Part shown: one piece after another, positions 26,953 through 35,843 of the stretch | Numbering within the stretch: position 1 is the stretch's first letter | Layout of the letters: each line of letters starts with the position of its first letter | Notes under the pieces: generated by a model | The model's database searches: none | What the model saw: only the letters and a program-made list of their open reading frames with translations | What the model was told of the DNA's origin: nothing | Program-made: the position numbers and the translations under genes | Assembly: GCA_017303895.1 (NCBI GenBank) | Contig: JAFLBF010000001.1 | Coordinates: 682,001-746,000, forward strand | DNA from: Bacteroidota bacterium | GTDB lineage: Bacteria; Bacteroidota; Bacteroidia; 2-12-FULL-35-15 | Reading direction: 5' to 3' | Length of the DNA: 64,000 nt

Positions 26953-28352
26953 AAACGGTTTTAAGACTAATTATTGTTTTCTTTTTTACTATTACCTCTT
27001 CTAGTGCTCAAAATTGGGAGGGAGTTGGTTCTGAATTTCCTGCTTCAATTAGGTCTGTATATTTTGATTCAATTAATAATTATTTATACGCTTCCGGAGA
27101 TTTTGATTTTTTAAATACAGAAGGAAGAAGATTGAAAGGAATTGCAAGATGGGATGGTCTAAAATGGGATTCGTTAGGTACTGGAATTGACAATGCATTT
27201 GGAAAATGTGTTTTTGCTCTTTATAATAATGAATTATATGTTGGTGGTTCCTTTGATTCTGCGGGTTCTGTATATTCAAAATGTATCTCAAAATGGGATG
27301 GAGTAAAATGGGACTCATTACCTGTTAATGCTTTTGTTGGTCAGGTTAATTCTGGAGTATATGTTTTGGAGTCAATTGATGGGGATTTATATCTTGGGGG
27401 AGAATTTGATTCATTGATGAATTCTTCCTGTTTGGGTGTTGCAAAATGGAATGGAATTAATTGGACATGCTTAAATTTTCCTGCATTGCCTTATACTATT
27501 TTAAGGGTTTATTCAATTTGTAAGTATCAGAATGAAATTTATTTTGGTGGATTATTTAAAACAACAAATGCTCCTAATGATACTATTCAGGACATCATAA
27601 AATTTGATGGCATGAACTGGAAAAGTGTTGGAGGAGGTTTTCATAGCACTCCATTTTCAGGTGTTTCTTCTATGAAAGTTTTTAACGGAGAACTTTATGT
27701 TGCAGGCGCATTTAGTAAAATGTATGGGGATGTGGGGAATTACATTCAGAAATGGGACGGAAATGTTTGGACCGAAGTGGGAGGAGGGGTTATAGGAATT
27801 GCAGGGAGTAATGGTAGTATTAGTGATCTTATTGTTTATGACAATAAATTGTATGCAGTGGGTGTATTTTCTTTTGCAGGAGGTGTTCCTGCTCAATATA
27901 TTGCCGCTTGGGATGGAGTAAATTGGTGTGGGTTTGGAAGTATTTTTGATAATATAATTTTAACGGCTTGTGTTTATGATAGCACGATTTGTATTGGTGG
28001 TGGTTTTTTAACAGTAGATAATGATACAGTTAATAAAATAGCAAAGTGGATTGGAGGCAACTATGTAGATACTTGTGGACATATAGTATCAGGTGTTAAC
28101 GAAATAACAAATTACAATTCATTTTTTCTATACCCCAACCCCGCTCAATCCATTATAAACATAGAATTTGAGAATTCAATTTCTGAAAGCTACACATTAA
28201 ACATTGTAAATGTATTGGGTGAAACAGTTTATTTCAAACAGCTGAATGATCCCAAACTTCAGATTTCAGTAGATGATTTTCCAAGTGGGATTTATATAGT
28301 ACAGGTGCAGAACGAAAAAGGGATCTGGAGCAAGAAATTTATTAAGCAGTAA
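26949..28352 (+). CDS. T9SS-secreted kelch-like propeller protein, paralogue of the gene at 24187
   Basis: This 467-residue exported protein has a signal peptide at 1-20 (SSSAQNW cleavage region). The repeats IARWDGLKWDSLGTG, ISKWDGVKWDSLP, VAKWNGINWTCLNF and AAWDGVNWCGFGS show a bladed propeller like its paralogue two genes upstream. A sorting domain starts at about residue 394 (FLYPNPAQSIINIEF). Its TAA stop is formed by the first bases of the displaced polyprenyl synthase fragment: the repeat begins at 28349 and the stop covers 28350-28352. The gene therefore ends exactly at the cassette junction. Confidence 0.86.
   Translation: MKTVLRLIIVFFFTITSSSAQNWEGVGSEFPASIRSVYFDSINNYLYASGDFDFLNTEGRRLKGIARWDGLKWDSLGTGIDNAFGKCVFALYNNELYVGGSFDSAGSVYSKCISKWDGVKWDSLPVNAFVGQVNSGVYVLESIDGDLYLGGEFDSLMNSSCLGVAKWNGINWTCLNFPALPYTILRVYSICKYQNEIYFGGLFKTTNAPNDTIQDIIKFDGMNWKSVGGGFHSTPFSGVSSMKVFNGELYVAGAFSKMYGDVGNYIQKWDGNVWTEVGGGVIGIAGSNGSISDLIVYDNKLYAVGVFSFAGGVPAQYIAAWDGVNWCGFGSIFDNIILTACVYDSTICIGGGFLTVDNDTVNKIAKWIGGNYVDTCGHIVSGVNEITNYNSFFLYPNPAQSIINIEFENSISESYTLNIVNVLGETVYFKQLNDPKLQISVDDFPSGIYIVQVQNEKGIWSKKFIKQ
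28092..28352 (+). repeat. Sorting-domain DNA repeat, copy C
   Basis: It shares its upstream part (from GGTGTTAACG) with copy A and its core with copy B, a mosaic pattern that fits recombination or gene conversion among the three genes. Confidence 0.85.
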
Positions 28353-28510
28353 TTGATTTTGTGATCAAGAGTGGAGGCATTCAGTATGCCGAAACAAAAA
28401 TGAATGAATACAAAGCAAAAGCTATTGATCTCTTAAACTCCTTCCCTGAAAGCCCTGCCAAAGCTTCTTTAATTGGTTTGGTAAAATATACTACGGAGCG
28501 GAAGAATTAA
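28349..28510 (+). pseudogene. Displaced 3' fragment of a polyprenyl diphosphate synthase gene
   Basis: These 162 bp correspond to the last 54 codons, stop included, of the gene at 19022-19993, with 152 of 162 bases identical and no gap. It encodes VIDFVIKSGGIQYAETKMNE and onward with a single Thr-to-Ser change and ends in TAA. It has no start and lies one frame away from the preceding T9SS gene, so it is not expressed as such. Its almost purely synonymous divergence shows it was a functional gene end until recently, or came from a related strain. Confidence 0.92.
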
Positions 28511-28673
28511 TACACCAGCATTTTGCCTGGGATCCTCCTCAAAAATAATTTCATTCATTTTCAGTGAATTATGCGCTAGCCGTTTATAAACGTTTAAAAA
28601 CGGAAGTCTGTAAACCCTGTTAATCCTACAAACATGCTCCGAAATTTAAAAAACTCAAAATTTTGGTATGGAC

Positions 28674-28699
28674 TTGTATTAAAGAATGATTTAGGTTTG
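28674..28699 (+). promoter_or_regulatory. Candidate promoter for the lipoprotein gene at 28742
   Basis: TAGGTTTG at 28692-28699 matches TAnnTTTG. A TTG at 28674-28676 lies 15 bp upstream, slightly closer than usual. The leader would be about 36 nt. Confidence 0.5.
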
Positions 28700-28741
28700 C
28701 TGCGAAAATTTTCCTAAATTGAAGATGATAATTTCACAGTA

Positions 28742-29407
28742 ATGAAAAGAAGCATTCTCATAATTGCATTATTTGTACTCACACTATTCAGCTGTGACTA
28801 TGATTATGTTCCCTATTTTGAAGCCCCAAAACCTCAAATAGAATTGCAAGATCTACCTGCTTATGCCCATTTTAAAACAGGTACCTATTGGATCTATAAA
28901 GACAGCGCAAGTGGAGTGGAAGATAGTGTCTATGTATATTATGATACTTTATATTCATATTATCAAAATAATGGATTACAAGATGAAGGTATATATATGT
29001 TTTATTATTTCAGTGCTCATAGTTATTTAGATTCTTATGATTATACCTATAGAATCTCAATGGGTAATTATAGCGTTGTTTCTGGAGCAACAGGAGTTGA
29101 GAGAATAAAAAGAAAACCAACAGATTATGTTGGTGATACCTATTTAATGCACAATAAATTTGTAGACCAGACTGCAATGGGTCTATACACAGGAACGGGC
29201 GTAACGTATTTTAAAAGGTATTATGACAGCATAAATATAGGAGCAAACATGTTTTATTCTACATCAAAATTTTTTGATACAAATAATGAAACAGAATTCC
29301 ACAGTCCCACGAATTTTTACATCGCAAAAAATATTGGAATTATTCGAAAAGAAAGGGCTGACAGCTCTATTGTTTGGAATTTAATTAGGTACCACATAAT
29401 TCAATAA
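28742..29407 (+). CDS. Hypothetical lipoprotein
   Basis: This 221-residue protein has a lipoprotein signal (MKRSILIIALFVLTLFSC, Cys18). The mature part begins DYDYVPYFEAPKPQ and is rich in Tyr, Asp and Ser, probably all-beta. The phrase HFKTGTYWIYKDSASGVEDSVYVY resembles small Bacteroidota lipoproteins of unknown function. It stands just right of the displaced gene fragment, 15 bp ahead of a large T9SS gene with which it may be co-transcribed. I do not recognise a family. Confidence 0.7.
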   Translation: MKRSILIIALFVLTLFSCDYDYVPYFEAPKPQIELQDLPAYAHFKTGTYWIYKDSASGVEDSVYVYYDTLYSYYQNNGLQDEGIYMFYYFSAHSYLDSYDYTYRISMGNYSVVSGATGVERIKRKPTDYVGDTYLMHNKFVDQTAMGLYTGTGVTYFKRYYDSINIGANMFYSTSKFFDTNNETEFHSPTNFYIAKNIGIIRKERADSSIVWNLIRYHIIQ

Positions 29408-29422
29408 AATAATCTAAAAAAT

Positions 29423-32400
29423 ATGAAAAACAATTTATTAGGCAAGGCGCTTTGCGCACTTGCAGTAGGATTCTTTTGCCTAAATTCAAATTGTCAAAAC
29501 GAGTTAGAGAACCTAAAAAAGTACTGGAATTACCGGCAAAAATTGCAAAAATATTTTGTGAAAATTGGAAAGGAAGATGGCAATAGTATTTGCTTTGATA
29601 ATATTGATAATAATCCTGAAAATGATGCCTCAAACAGCGGAACTTTTTCAAATACACTCCATGACCCTATTACAAACTCTATTAATGGTTATCGTAAGAT
29701 GGGAGATGCAATGGCTCAACATGGAGAATACATATCAGTCTTGGCAACCGAATATAAATTGTTGAACGACAAAGGAAAAGATTGTACTGCAATATTGAAT
29801 GAACTTTATTACGCAATTTTATCTGTTCAAAGGGTTGACGAGGTGGCAGAACAATATTTTGGGAATGCTACTACCAATTTTAATGGCTTTTTTATTCGTG
29901 ATGATGCAAAACCGTCATTTGCATCAGACTGGGTTACAGAATTTACACATACAGAAGATCCCAAGGATAATTACTATGGAATAAGTTCTAACTATTATAA
30001 AGACATTACACCTTTTGCCACGAATATGAATAATGAGATGAGTCATGATCAGATGTATGGATTAATGCAAGGTTTTTTATTTGTTAAAAAATATATTGGA
30101 CATGTTTATGTTAAGCCAACCGCTGATGATATCGGTTTTTATTTAGATGATAAAGTGAAAGAAATTACTGAAAAATTTATGAATTATGTAACATCAATTC
30201 ACACCAAAACAAATGCACATAATGAACTATTAAAATTTGATCTTGCAGACTTAAATTGGCTATATACTACTACAATATTAGCTCCTGTCCCACATACAAT
30301 ACCACCGGTTGGTCCAGTGATTGTTTTTCCTAATGATACGCAAGTAATTTATACGACATGTACAGTTAGTGAGAATTGGATAATTCTGAATCCAATTACT
30401 CAAGAAAAAGTTGGCAATGGAAGTGAAATGAGACCTTTTGCATTTCCGGTTTGTAAAGTTGGAGAAAAATTAACCGGAAATAATTATACTTCATTTTTTA
30501 ACACAGCGAGTAGAATTCATTACTCAACAATAGATGCTCCATTTGATGGTGAATTTTGTATCCCATTTGCTTTGGACATACCAATTGATGATTTGAAAGG
30601 GACTCATTGGGAGCAAGTTCAATATTTGGGTGCCATACTACATCCTAATACATTAGGTGATAATACTCCAAAATTTTGTGTTAGTATTAATCCATGGCCT
30701 ATTGCGTCCGCATTAGGTGCAGAATCAGTTCAATTATGTTTTGCAAGTTATAATACATTCATGGCTTTGCAATTAGCATCTATGTCAGGAACATGGGATC
30801 ATCAAATCGTTTCTAACATAGCAGAAAATTGGCACATGGAAATCTTTGATTTATTGTATGCTGTCATGAATGACCGAAGCCCCATACATCCTAAATCATA
30901 TTGGGAAAATTTTTTAAATAGTGCGCCCTGCAAAGGCCCTTATAACTATAAGTATAAAGACATAAATGGCAATGTAATTCATGATTATGATCCTAACGGA
31001 TGGTATGAAAATACAAGATGGGCTGGTGCAATAGCACCCTCCCCATATACGTTTGGTGAATTTAATGGCAATGACTATATGTTATTATATAACTTATACC
31101 GTATTGCTTATGGAGATCAATTATCTTTAGATGAATACACAGACATTTCATGTCCATGTGAGAATTCTCCTAAACTACAGGCGAATACAAATGTTTCTGC
31201 TCAGACCTTGGTTAATAATACAGTTGTAAAAAGAAAGTTTGCAAATGATTATTTACCTATCGGCATCAAACTAAAAGAATTCTCTATCAATAATCTTCAA
31301 ATTCCATCTGCAAAGCAGTTAGATGTACAAACGGATTTGGTTGTATGTAATAACAGTACTATGAAAATAAAAAATGGGGGCAAGATCGTTGTTGGTGATG
31401 CAGCTTCTCCTCAGTCATCTATTATTGTTCGTAGCGGTAGTAGCTTGCATATCGAAGGAAATGGACGCCTTACCATAAATGACAATTGTAAAGTTATTAT
31501 TGAGAAGGGTGCTTCTCTCGTTTACGATGCCGGTGCTATTATTCAATTATTGGGGAATGATGCAGTTTTGGAAATTCAAGGTGATCTTGTTTTAGGAAAT
31601 ACAGCTGTTTTCAAATTTACTTATCCGAATGCAACAAGTGGATATATAAAATTTAGTGATCATGATTTTGCTCAAGCTCCTTATGATCAAATTAGAACTG
31701 TCTCTCCCGGACAAACAGCTAGTATAGAGTTAAGAGGAGCAAATAAGAACGATAAAATATTAGAGGTTGATCAAGATCTGCTTCAAGTAGCCATTGGAAA
31801 TGGGATTACTACATTTAAAGTGGAATATGGCTTAGTTGATTTTACTTATAATAGTGGAGCATGTTATATTAGTTCAGATGCGAATGTGCGGTTTTATAAT
31901 AGTAAGTTTACGAAAGCGCCATCCATGCCACCATCAGCAGGGCAGCTATCAAACGTGGCTGTTTGGGGACAAGCTCAATGTCAGATCACCGCATGCGAGT
32001 TTTCTCCAAATGTTGGATTAATAGGGAATTTATTTGCTTATGGGAATAAGTTAACCGTTACCGGAACCCTTGCTTATGGTGGAATCCGGACGCAAGGAGC
32101 TGGTTTAACATTGAACTCTGTTACAACAAGTTCTTTAACGTCTGAATTAATGAGCTTTAATTCAATTGCTACCAATAGTAAATTTATTGATGGGGAAGGA
32201 GCCTCTATTATTGCTTCTCCTGTTGAATTTGATTTCAATTCTTGTAGAGCAAATAATAATAATTTCTCAGGCTACCGTGTGGATGGGCCAACATTATTGA
32301 AAGTGAAATGCGGTCAGGTAAAAACAAATCAATATACCGGTTTTTATCTGGCAAACAACGCTTCTTTAAGTATGAATGTGACGGATAATGGCGGTTACGT

Positions 32401-33706
32401 AGATGCACGTGATAATGCTGTGAATACTATTTTGCTGGATAATGCACATTCCATTGATATTGAAAATGGATATAATGATCTACGACCATATGATTTTTAT
32501 TCAGTTACTTCCTCACAAACAAGTAGTAGTACATGTGTGAATTATGCAGATTGCGGTTATGTTGTTATCGAAGGTAGTATTCAGCAACTGCCAGCAAATC
32601 CTATTTTGTCGGATAATAATAGATGGCAGTTAAGTACAAACAATGCATTGTTTCCATTGCAAGCTACTAATGGGAAAGATAAATATACACGTGTGAGTTC
32701 TACTTATTCGCTACCTGGATCGAATGATGTGAGATTTGTTGCCAGCTCACAAAGTCCGATAGTTGCTTGCGATTATTGGAATACGAGCTGTACTACTTGC
32801 CCGAAAAGTTACTTGGAGATCTGCCCGACTTGCCATGTGATCAATACAGATGATTTTACGAATGTAAAAACAAATGAAGCTGTTAAGTCGGCAATTACAA
32901 AACTAGAAACAGCCTCAATTGACACTACAGCCAATAAAGAGTCGGTAGACATGTTGTATCAGGTGCTACAATATCCTTTGCCTGTTGCTAATGATGGCGA
33001 CAAATACGTAAAAAGTATTGCAGAAAAAAAGATACTTGTTGCTTTAGCAAATGGAATTGAAAAGTCAGAAATAAAGGTTTCCGATCAACAACTGAGTCCG
33101 GAAGTAATGAAAGTATTAGAAGTGGTTGATTCAAAAATTTTGAAAGCGCAGGCAGATAATAACTACAACCATCTTCAAAATGCTGTATATGAAAAAGCTC
33201 TGTTGTATTATTCATCTAAGCATAGAGCGGATGCTTTGTCTACATTAAACCAATATTTACCATCCATACAACCTAAAGATCTCGATCGTTTTAATCGTTT
33301 AGTATGTCAAATCACCAATGAACAGCAATTGTTAAATGGCGAGATCAGTCAGTACGATTATTTAAGATCAATGGAAAATTGTGTTCCAATTCAGAAAAGA
33401 GAAGGGTCACGAAGAACATTAACAATACCTTTGGAAGAATCAGCTGAAATTGAAACATTAGCTGTACAGGTTTATCCCAATCCGGCAGAAGATCAATTAA
33501 ACGTACAATTTTCACAAGCTCTTTTACTTGATACATCATTTAACATATACGATCTTGCAGGGAAATTGGTGTTTAGCACACAGCTAAAAGCCGGAACAGA
33601 AAAATCGGAGATCACCGGTTTTGATCTATCGAATGGAATGTATATTTATAAAGTAAGTAGTGGAGGAGAAGTTTTGCAACAAGGCAAACTCAGTATCATT
33701 AAATAA
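29423..33706 (+). CDS. Large T9SS-secreted protein with a predicted beta-helix region
   Basis: This 1427-residue exported protein has a signal peptide at about 1-24. Residues about 25-590 form a globular part I do not recognise, rich in Trp, Tyr and Asn. Around 620-1110 are short repeated strands (KIVVGDAASPQSSIIVRSGS, LTINDNCKVIIEKGASLVYD) like a right-handed parallel beta-helix with many polar turns. A Cys-rich spot (NTSCTTCPKSYLEICPTC) follows at about 1123-1140. A helical stretch (about 1150-1320) precedes the type A sorting domain starting VYPNPAEDQLNVQFS at about 1350. It is probably surface-attached; adhesion or polymer binding is a guess. Confidence 0.85.
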   Translation: MKNNLLGKALCALAVGFFCLNSNCQNELENLKKYWNYRQKLQKYFVKIGKEDGNSICFDNIDNNPENDASNSGTFSNTLHDPITNSINGYRKMGDAMAQHGEYISVLATEYKLLNDKGKDCTAILNELYYAILSVQRVDEVAEQYFGNATTNFNGFFIRDDAKPSFASDWVTEFTHTEDPKDNYYGISSNYYKDITPFATNMNNEMSHDQMYGLMQGFLFVKKYIGHVYVKPTADDIGFYLDDKVKEITEKFMNYVTSIHTKTNAHNELLKFDLADLNWLYTTTILAPVPHTIPPVGPVIVFPNDTQVIYTTCTVSENWIILNPITQEKVGNGSEMRPFAFPVCKVGEKLTGNNYTSFFNTASRIHYSTIDAPFDGEFCIPFALDIPIDDLKGTHWEQVQYLGAILHPNTLGDNTPKFCVSINPWPIASALGAESVQLCFASYNTFMALQLASMSGTWDHQIVSNIAENWHMEIFDLLYAVMNDRSPIHPKSYWENFLNSAPCKGPYNYKYKDINGNVIHDYDPNGWYENTRWAGAIAPSPYTFGEFNGNDYMLLYNLYRIAYGDQLSLDEYTDISCPCENSPKLQANTNVSAQTLVNNTVVKRKFANDYLPIGIKLKEFSINNLQIPSAKQLDVQTDLVVCNNSTMKIKNGGKIVVGDAASPQSSIIVRSGSSLHIEGNGRLTINDNCKVIIEKGASLVYDAGAIIQLLGNDAVLEIQGDLVLGNTAVFKFTYPNATSGYIKFSDHDFAQAPYDQIRTVSPGQTASIELRGANKNDKILEVDQDLLQVAIGNGITTFKVEYGLVDFTYNSGACYISSDANVRFYNSKFTKAPSMPPSAGQLSNVAVWGQAQCQITACEFSPNVGLIGNLFAYGNKLTVTGTLAYGGIRTQGAGLTLNSVTTSSLTSELMSFNSIATNSKFIDGEGASIIASPVEFDFNSCRANNNNFSGYRVDGPTLLKVKCGQVKTNQYTGFYLANNASLSMNVTDNGGYVDARDNAVNTILLDNAHSIDIENGYNDLRPYDFYSVTSSQTSSSTCVNYADCGYVVIEGSIQQLPANPILSDNNRWQLSTNNALFPLQATNGKDKYTRVSSTYSLPGSNDVRFVASSQSPIVACDYWNTSCTTCPKSYLEICPTCHVINTDDFTNVKTNEAVKSAITKLETASIDTTANKESVDMLYQVLQYPLPVANDGDKYVKSIAEKKILVALANGIEKSEIKVSDQQLSPEVMKVLEVVDSKILKAQADNNYNHLQNAVYEKALLYYSSKHRADALSTLNQYLPSIQPKDLDRFNRLVCQITNEQQLLNGEISQYDYLRSMENCVPIQKREGSRRTLTIPLEESAEIETLAVQVYPNPAEDQLNVQFSQALLLDTSFNIYDLAGKLVFSTQLKAGTEKSEITGFDLSNGMYIYKVSSGGEVLQQGKLSIIK

Positions 33707-33715
33707 CAAAAACAG

Positions 33716-33745
33716 CAAAGGCTTTCAAATTTTTGAAAGCCTTTG
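33716..33745. terminator. Bidirectional terminator between the large T9SS gene and the sulfur operon
   Basis: A perfect 14-bp stem CAAAGGCTTTCAAA / TTTGAAAGCCTTTG has a 2-nt spacer. On the minus strand it is followed by CTGTTTTTGTT; on the plus strand the tail is less T-rich. Confidence 0.75.
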
Positions 33746-33747
33746 TG

Positions 33748-33960
33748 TTATTCTGCTTTAGTTCTATTTAAAAAGTCGTGCAGCATGCTCATGAGTAATC
33801 CGCCCATAATGGCTCCCCACAGGCTCATGCGCCACCAAATGGACTTGATAGGACAGCCATTGGTACAGCCCCAAAACTTCCAGTAAATAAAACCGCTCAC
33901 TGCTCCCAGTATGATACCGGTTACAATGAGCGGATATTTTTGTTTTATGAATTTATTCAT
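33748..33960 (-). CDS. DUF6132 small membrane protein
   Basis: This 70-residue protein has two membrane helices (about 10-30 and 44-63). The loop between them contains GCTNGCPIKSIWWRMSLWG, whose two cysteines and CPI-SxWWR wording match DUF6132, a small family found in Bacteroidota near rhodanese and sulfur genes. The paired cysteines could bind metal or sulfur; this is inference. It ends the sulfur operon, 2 bp after the secreted rhodanese. Confidence 0.8.
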   Translation of the reverse strand: MNKFIKQKYPLIVTGIILGAVSGFIYWKFWGCTNGCPIKSIWWRMSLWGAIMGGLLMSMLHDFLNRTKAE

Positions 33961-33962
33961 GC

Positions 33963-34364
33963 TTATTTTTTCTCAATAGGAAATCCTTTTCCCTTCCATT
34001 CTGAGAATCCTTTTTCTAGATTGTACACTTTTTTGAATCCATGTTTTTCCATGTATTCAGCAGCATCAGCTGAACGTCCACCTGCAGCACAATAGATATA
34101 ATACGTTTTGTTCTTATCCAATTTAGCTACTGCACTTTCCCATTCTTTTGAAAGGTAATCAACAAACACAGCTCCTTTAATGTATCCTTTCGCTACTTCA
34201 TCAGGTGTACGTAAATCAACAATAACACCTCCTGTTTTGTCACCTTCGGTAATGGCTTTGAAGCGCTCCGATGATAGATTTGTTACCACTGTTGATTGTG
34301 TTTGTGCAAGTGCGGTAGTAGCTACTGCAATGACTGCAAAAAATGCGATGATGATCTTTTTCAT
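33963..34364 (-). CDS. Secreted single-domain rhodanese
   Basis: This 133-residue sulfurtransferase has a signal peptide at 1-20 (ending ALAQTQ). One rhodanese domain follows, with the DLRTPDEVAKGYIKGA substrate-side motif and the active-site loop YCAAGGRS, whose Cys would carry the persulfide. Being exported, it would act in the periplasm. It lies 22 bp after the CstB-like gene on the same strand. Confidence 0.9.
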   Translation of the reverse strand: MKKIIIAFFAVIAVATTALAQTQSTVVTNLSSERFKAITEGDKTGGVIVDLRTPDEVAKGYIKGAVFVDYLSKEWESAVAKLDKNKTYYIYCAAGGRSADAAEYMEKHGFKKVYNLEKGFSEWKGKGFPIEKK

Positions 34365-34386
34365 TGTCTTATTTTGTTTTTAGTTA

Positions 34387-35772
34387 TTATGCGAATTGTG
34401 GTTGTACCAATTTTATACCGGTTTCTTTGATCTTCGCCATTCCACCTCTTACATTGGTAATGTGTTTAAATCCTTTTTGTTTCATAATGGATGCAGCCAT
34501 CATAGAACGGTAGCCTCCAGCGCAATGCAAGAAATAATGTTTGTTCTTATCCAGCGCATTCACCTCATCCTGAAATTTTGATAAACAAATATGCTGTGCA
34601 TTCTCGATCATGCCACCTTCTACTTCTCCTTTTTTGCGTACATCCACAATATTTGAGTCGTTGTTGATCTTGCTAACAAATTCTGAAGCAGTGATGCTTT
34701 CAATGGTCTCTAACGATTTACCTGCATTTTCCCATGCTTCGATACCGCCTTGTAAATAACCATGTACATTTTCATATCCTACACGTGCCAAACGCAATAC
34801 TGCCTCAGCTTCTTTTCCTTCATCGGCAATAAACAGCAATGGTGCATGTGCATCTAAAAGCGCACCTACCCAGGGAGCATATTGTCCGTTCAATCCGATA
34901 TTGATCGCTCCCGGAATGTATCCTTTTTCGAATGCATCCGGATCGCGTGCATCCAGAATGGTAGCACCGGTTTTCATTTCTTTCTCAAACTCTTCTACAC
35001 TTAATGGCAATGTGTTTTTGCTCATCACTTCATCAATGCTTTCATATCCTTTTTTATTCAACACAGCATCCACAAAGAAGTACTTTGGAGGAGCAGAAAG
35101 CCCATCCAATACAGCAGCAATAAATTCCTGCTTGCTCATTGGCTGCATTGCATAGTTCATTTTTTTCTGAACGCCAATCGTAGAATAGGTTTCTTTCCCA
35201 ATATTTTTTCCGCAGGAAGAACCCGCTCCATGTGCCGGATAAACGATCACTTCATCGCCTAATGTTTTGATCTTAGTATTCAATGAATCGTACAAATAAC
35301 CTGCAAGGTCTTCTTGTGTCAGATCGCTTTTTACAGCAAGGTCAGGACGGCCTACATCACCAACAAATAATGTGTCTCCGGTGAATACAGCATGGTCGGT
35401 TCCGTTCTCATCCTTTAAAAGGAAGCAGGATGATTCCATGGTATGTCCGGGAGTATGTAATACTTTTAATTGGATCTTTCCAAGGGTAAATATTTCGCCA
35501 TCTTTCGCAACAATGCTTTCAAAGCCGGTTTCGGCTGTTGGACCGTAAATGATCTTGGCACCTGTTTTACGGGCAAGGTCGATATGACCGGATACAAAGT
35601 CGGCATGAAAATGTGTTTCAAATACGTATTTGATCTTGGCATTGCGTTTTGCAGCCAACTCAATATAAGGTGTTGTTTCGCGCAAAGGGTCAATAATAGC
35701 TGCCTCGCCATTTGATTCAATATAATAGGCCGCTTCAGCTAAGCAATTGGTATAAAGTTGTTCTATATACAT
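34387..35772 (-). CDS. CstB-like persulfide dioxygenase with pseudo-rhodanese and rhodanese domains
   Basis: In this 461-residue three-domain enzyme, residues about 1-240 are a metallo-beta-lactamase fold of the ETHE1/persulfide dioxygenase type with iron ligands in THFHADFVSGH, HTPGHT, FTGDTLFVGDVG and VYPAHG. Residues about 255-350 form a rhodanese domain whose active Cys is absent (LLFIADEGKEAE). Residues about 360-455 form a second rhodanese with an intact Cys loop (HCAGGYRS). This order, dioxygenase-inactive rhodanese-active rhodanese, is that of Staphylococcus aureus CstB, which oxidises persulfides to thiosulfate. The gene lies 71 bp downstream of a TauE-type exporter, as in the cst operon, but no CstR or sulfide:quinone reductase is present. 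Confidence 0.85.
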   Translation of the reverse strand: MYIEQLYTNCLAEAAYYIESNGEAAIIDPLRETTPYIELAAKRNAKIKYVFETHFHADFVSGHIDLARKTGAKIIYGPTAETGFESIVAKDGEIFTLGKIQLKVLHTPGHTMESSCFLLKDENGTDHAVFTGDTLFVGDVGRPDLAVKSDLTQEDLAGYLYDSLNTKIKTLGDEVIVYPAHGAGSSCGKNIGKETYSTIGVQKKMNYAMQPMSKQEFIAAVLDGLSAPPKYFFVDAVLNKKGYESIDEVMSKNTLPLSVEEFEKEMKTGATILDARDPDAFEKGYIPGAINIGLNGQYAPWVGALLDAHAPLLFIADEGKEAEAVLRLARVGYENVHGYLQGGIEAWENAGKSLETIESITASEFVSKINNDSNIVDVRKKGEVEGGMIENAQHICLSKFQDEVNALDKNKHYFLHCAGGYRSMMAASIMKQKGFKHITNVRGGMAKIKETGIKLVQPQFA

Positions 35773-35794
35773 GTTTTGTTTTTAAAATACGATA

Positions 35795-35802
35795 CAAAGG
35801 TA
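35795..35802 (-). promoter_or_regulatory. Candidate -7 element for the persulfide dioxygenase gene
   Basis: TACCTTTG on the minus strand lies 22 bp before the ATG at 35772. No good -33 TTG at the usual spacing. It suggests separate transcription from the upstream exporter gene. Confidence 0.55.
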
Positions 35803-35843
35803 AGACAATCAGAAACTAATTTACGGTGATTTTTGTTACAAAA

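Noticed and set aside
28349-28510. A second polyprenyl synthase gene
   Set aside because: Only the last 54 codons are present, with no start and no aspartate-rich motifs; it is a fragment.
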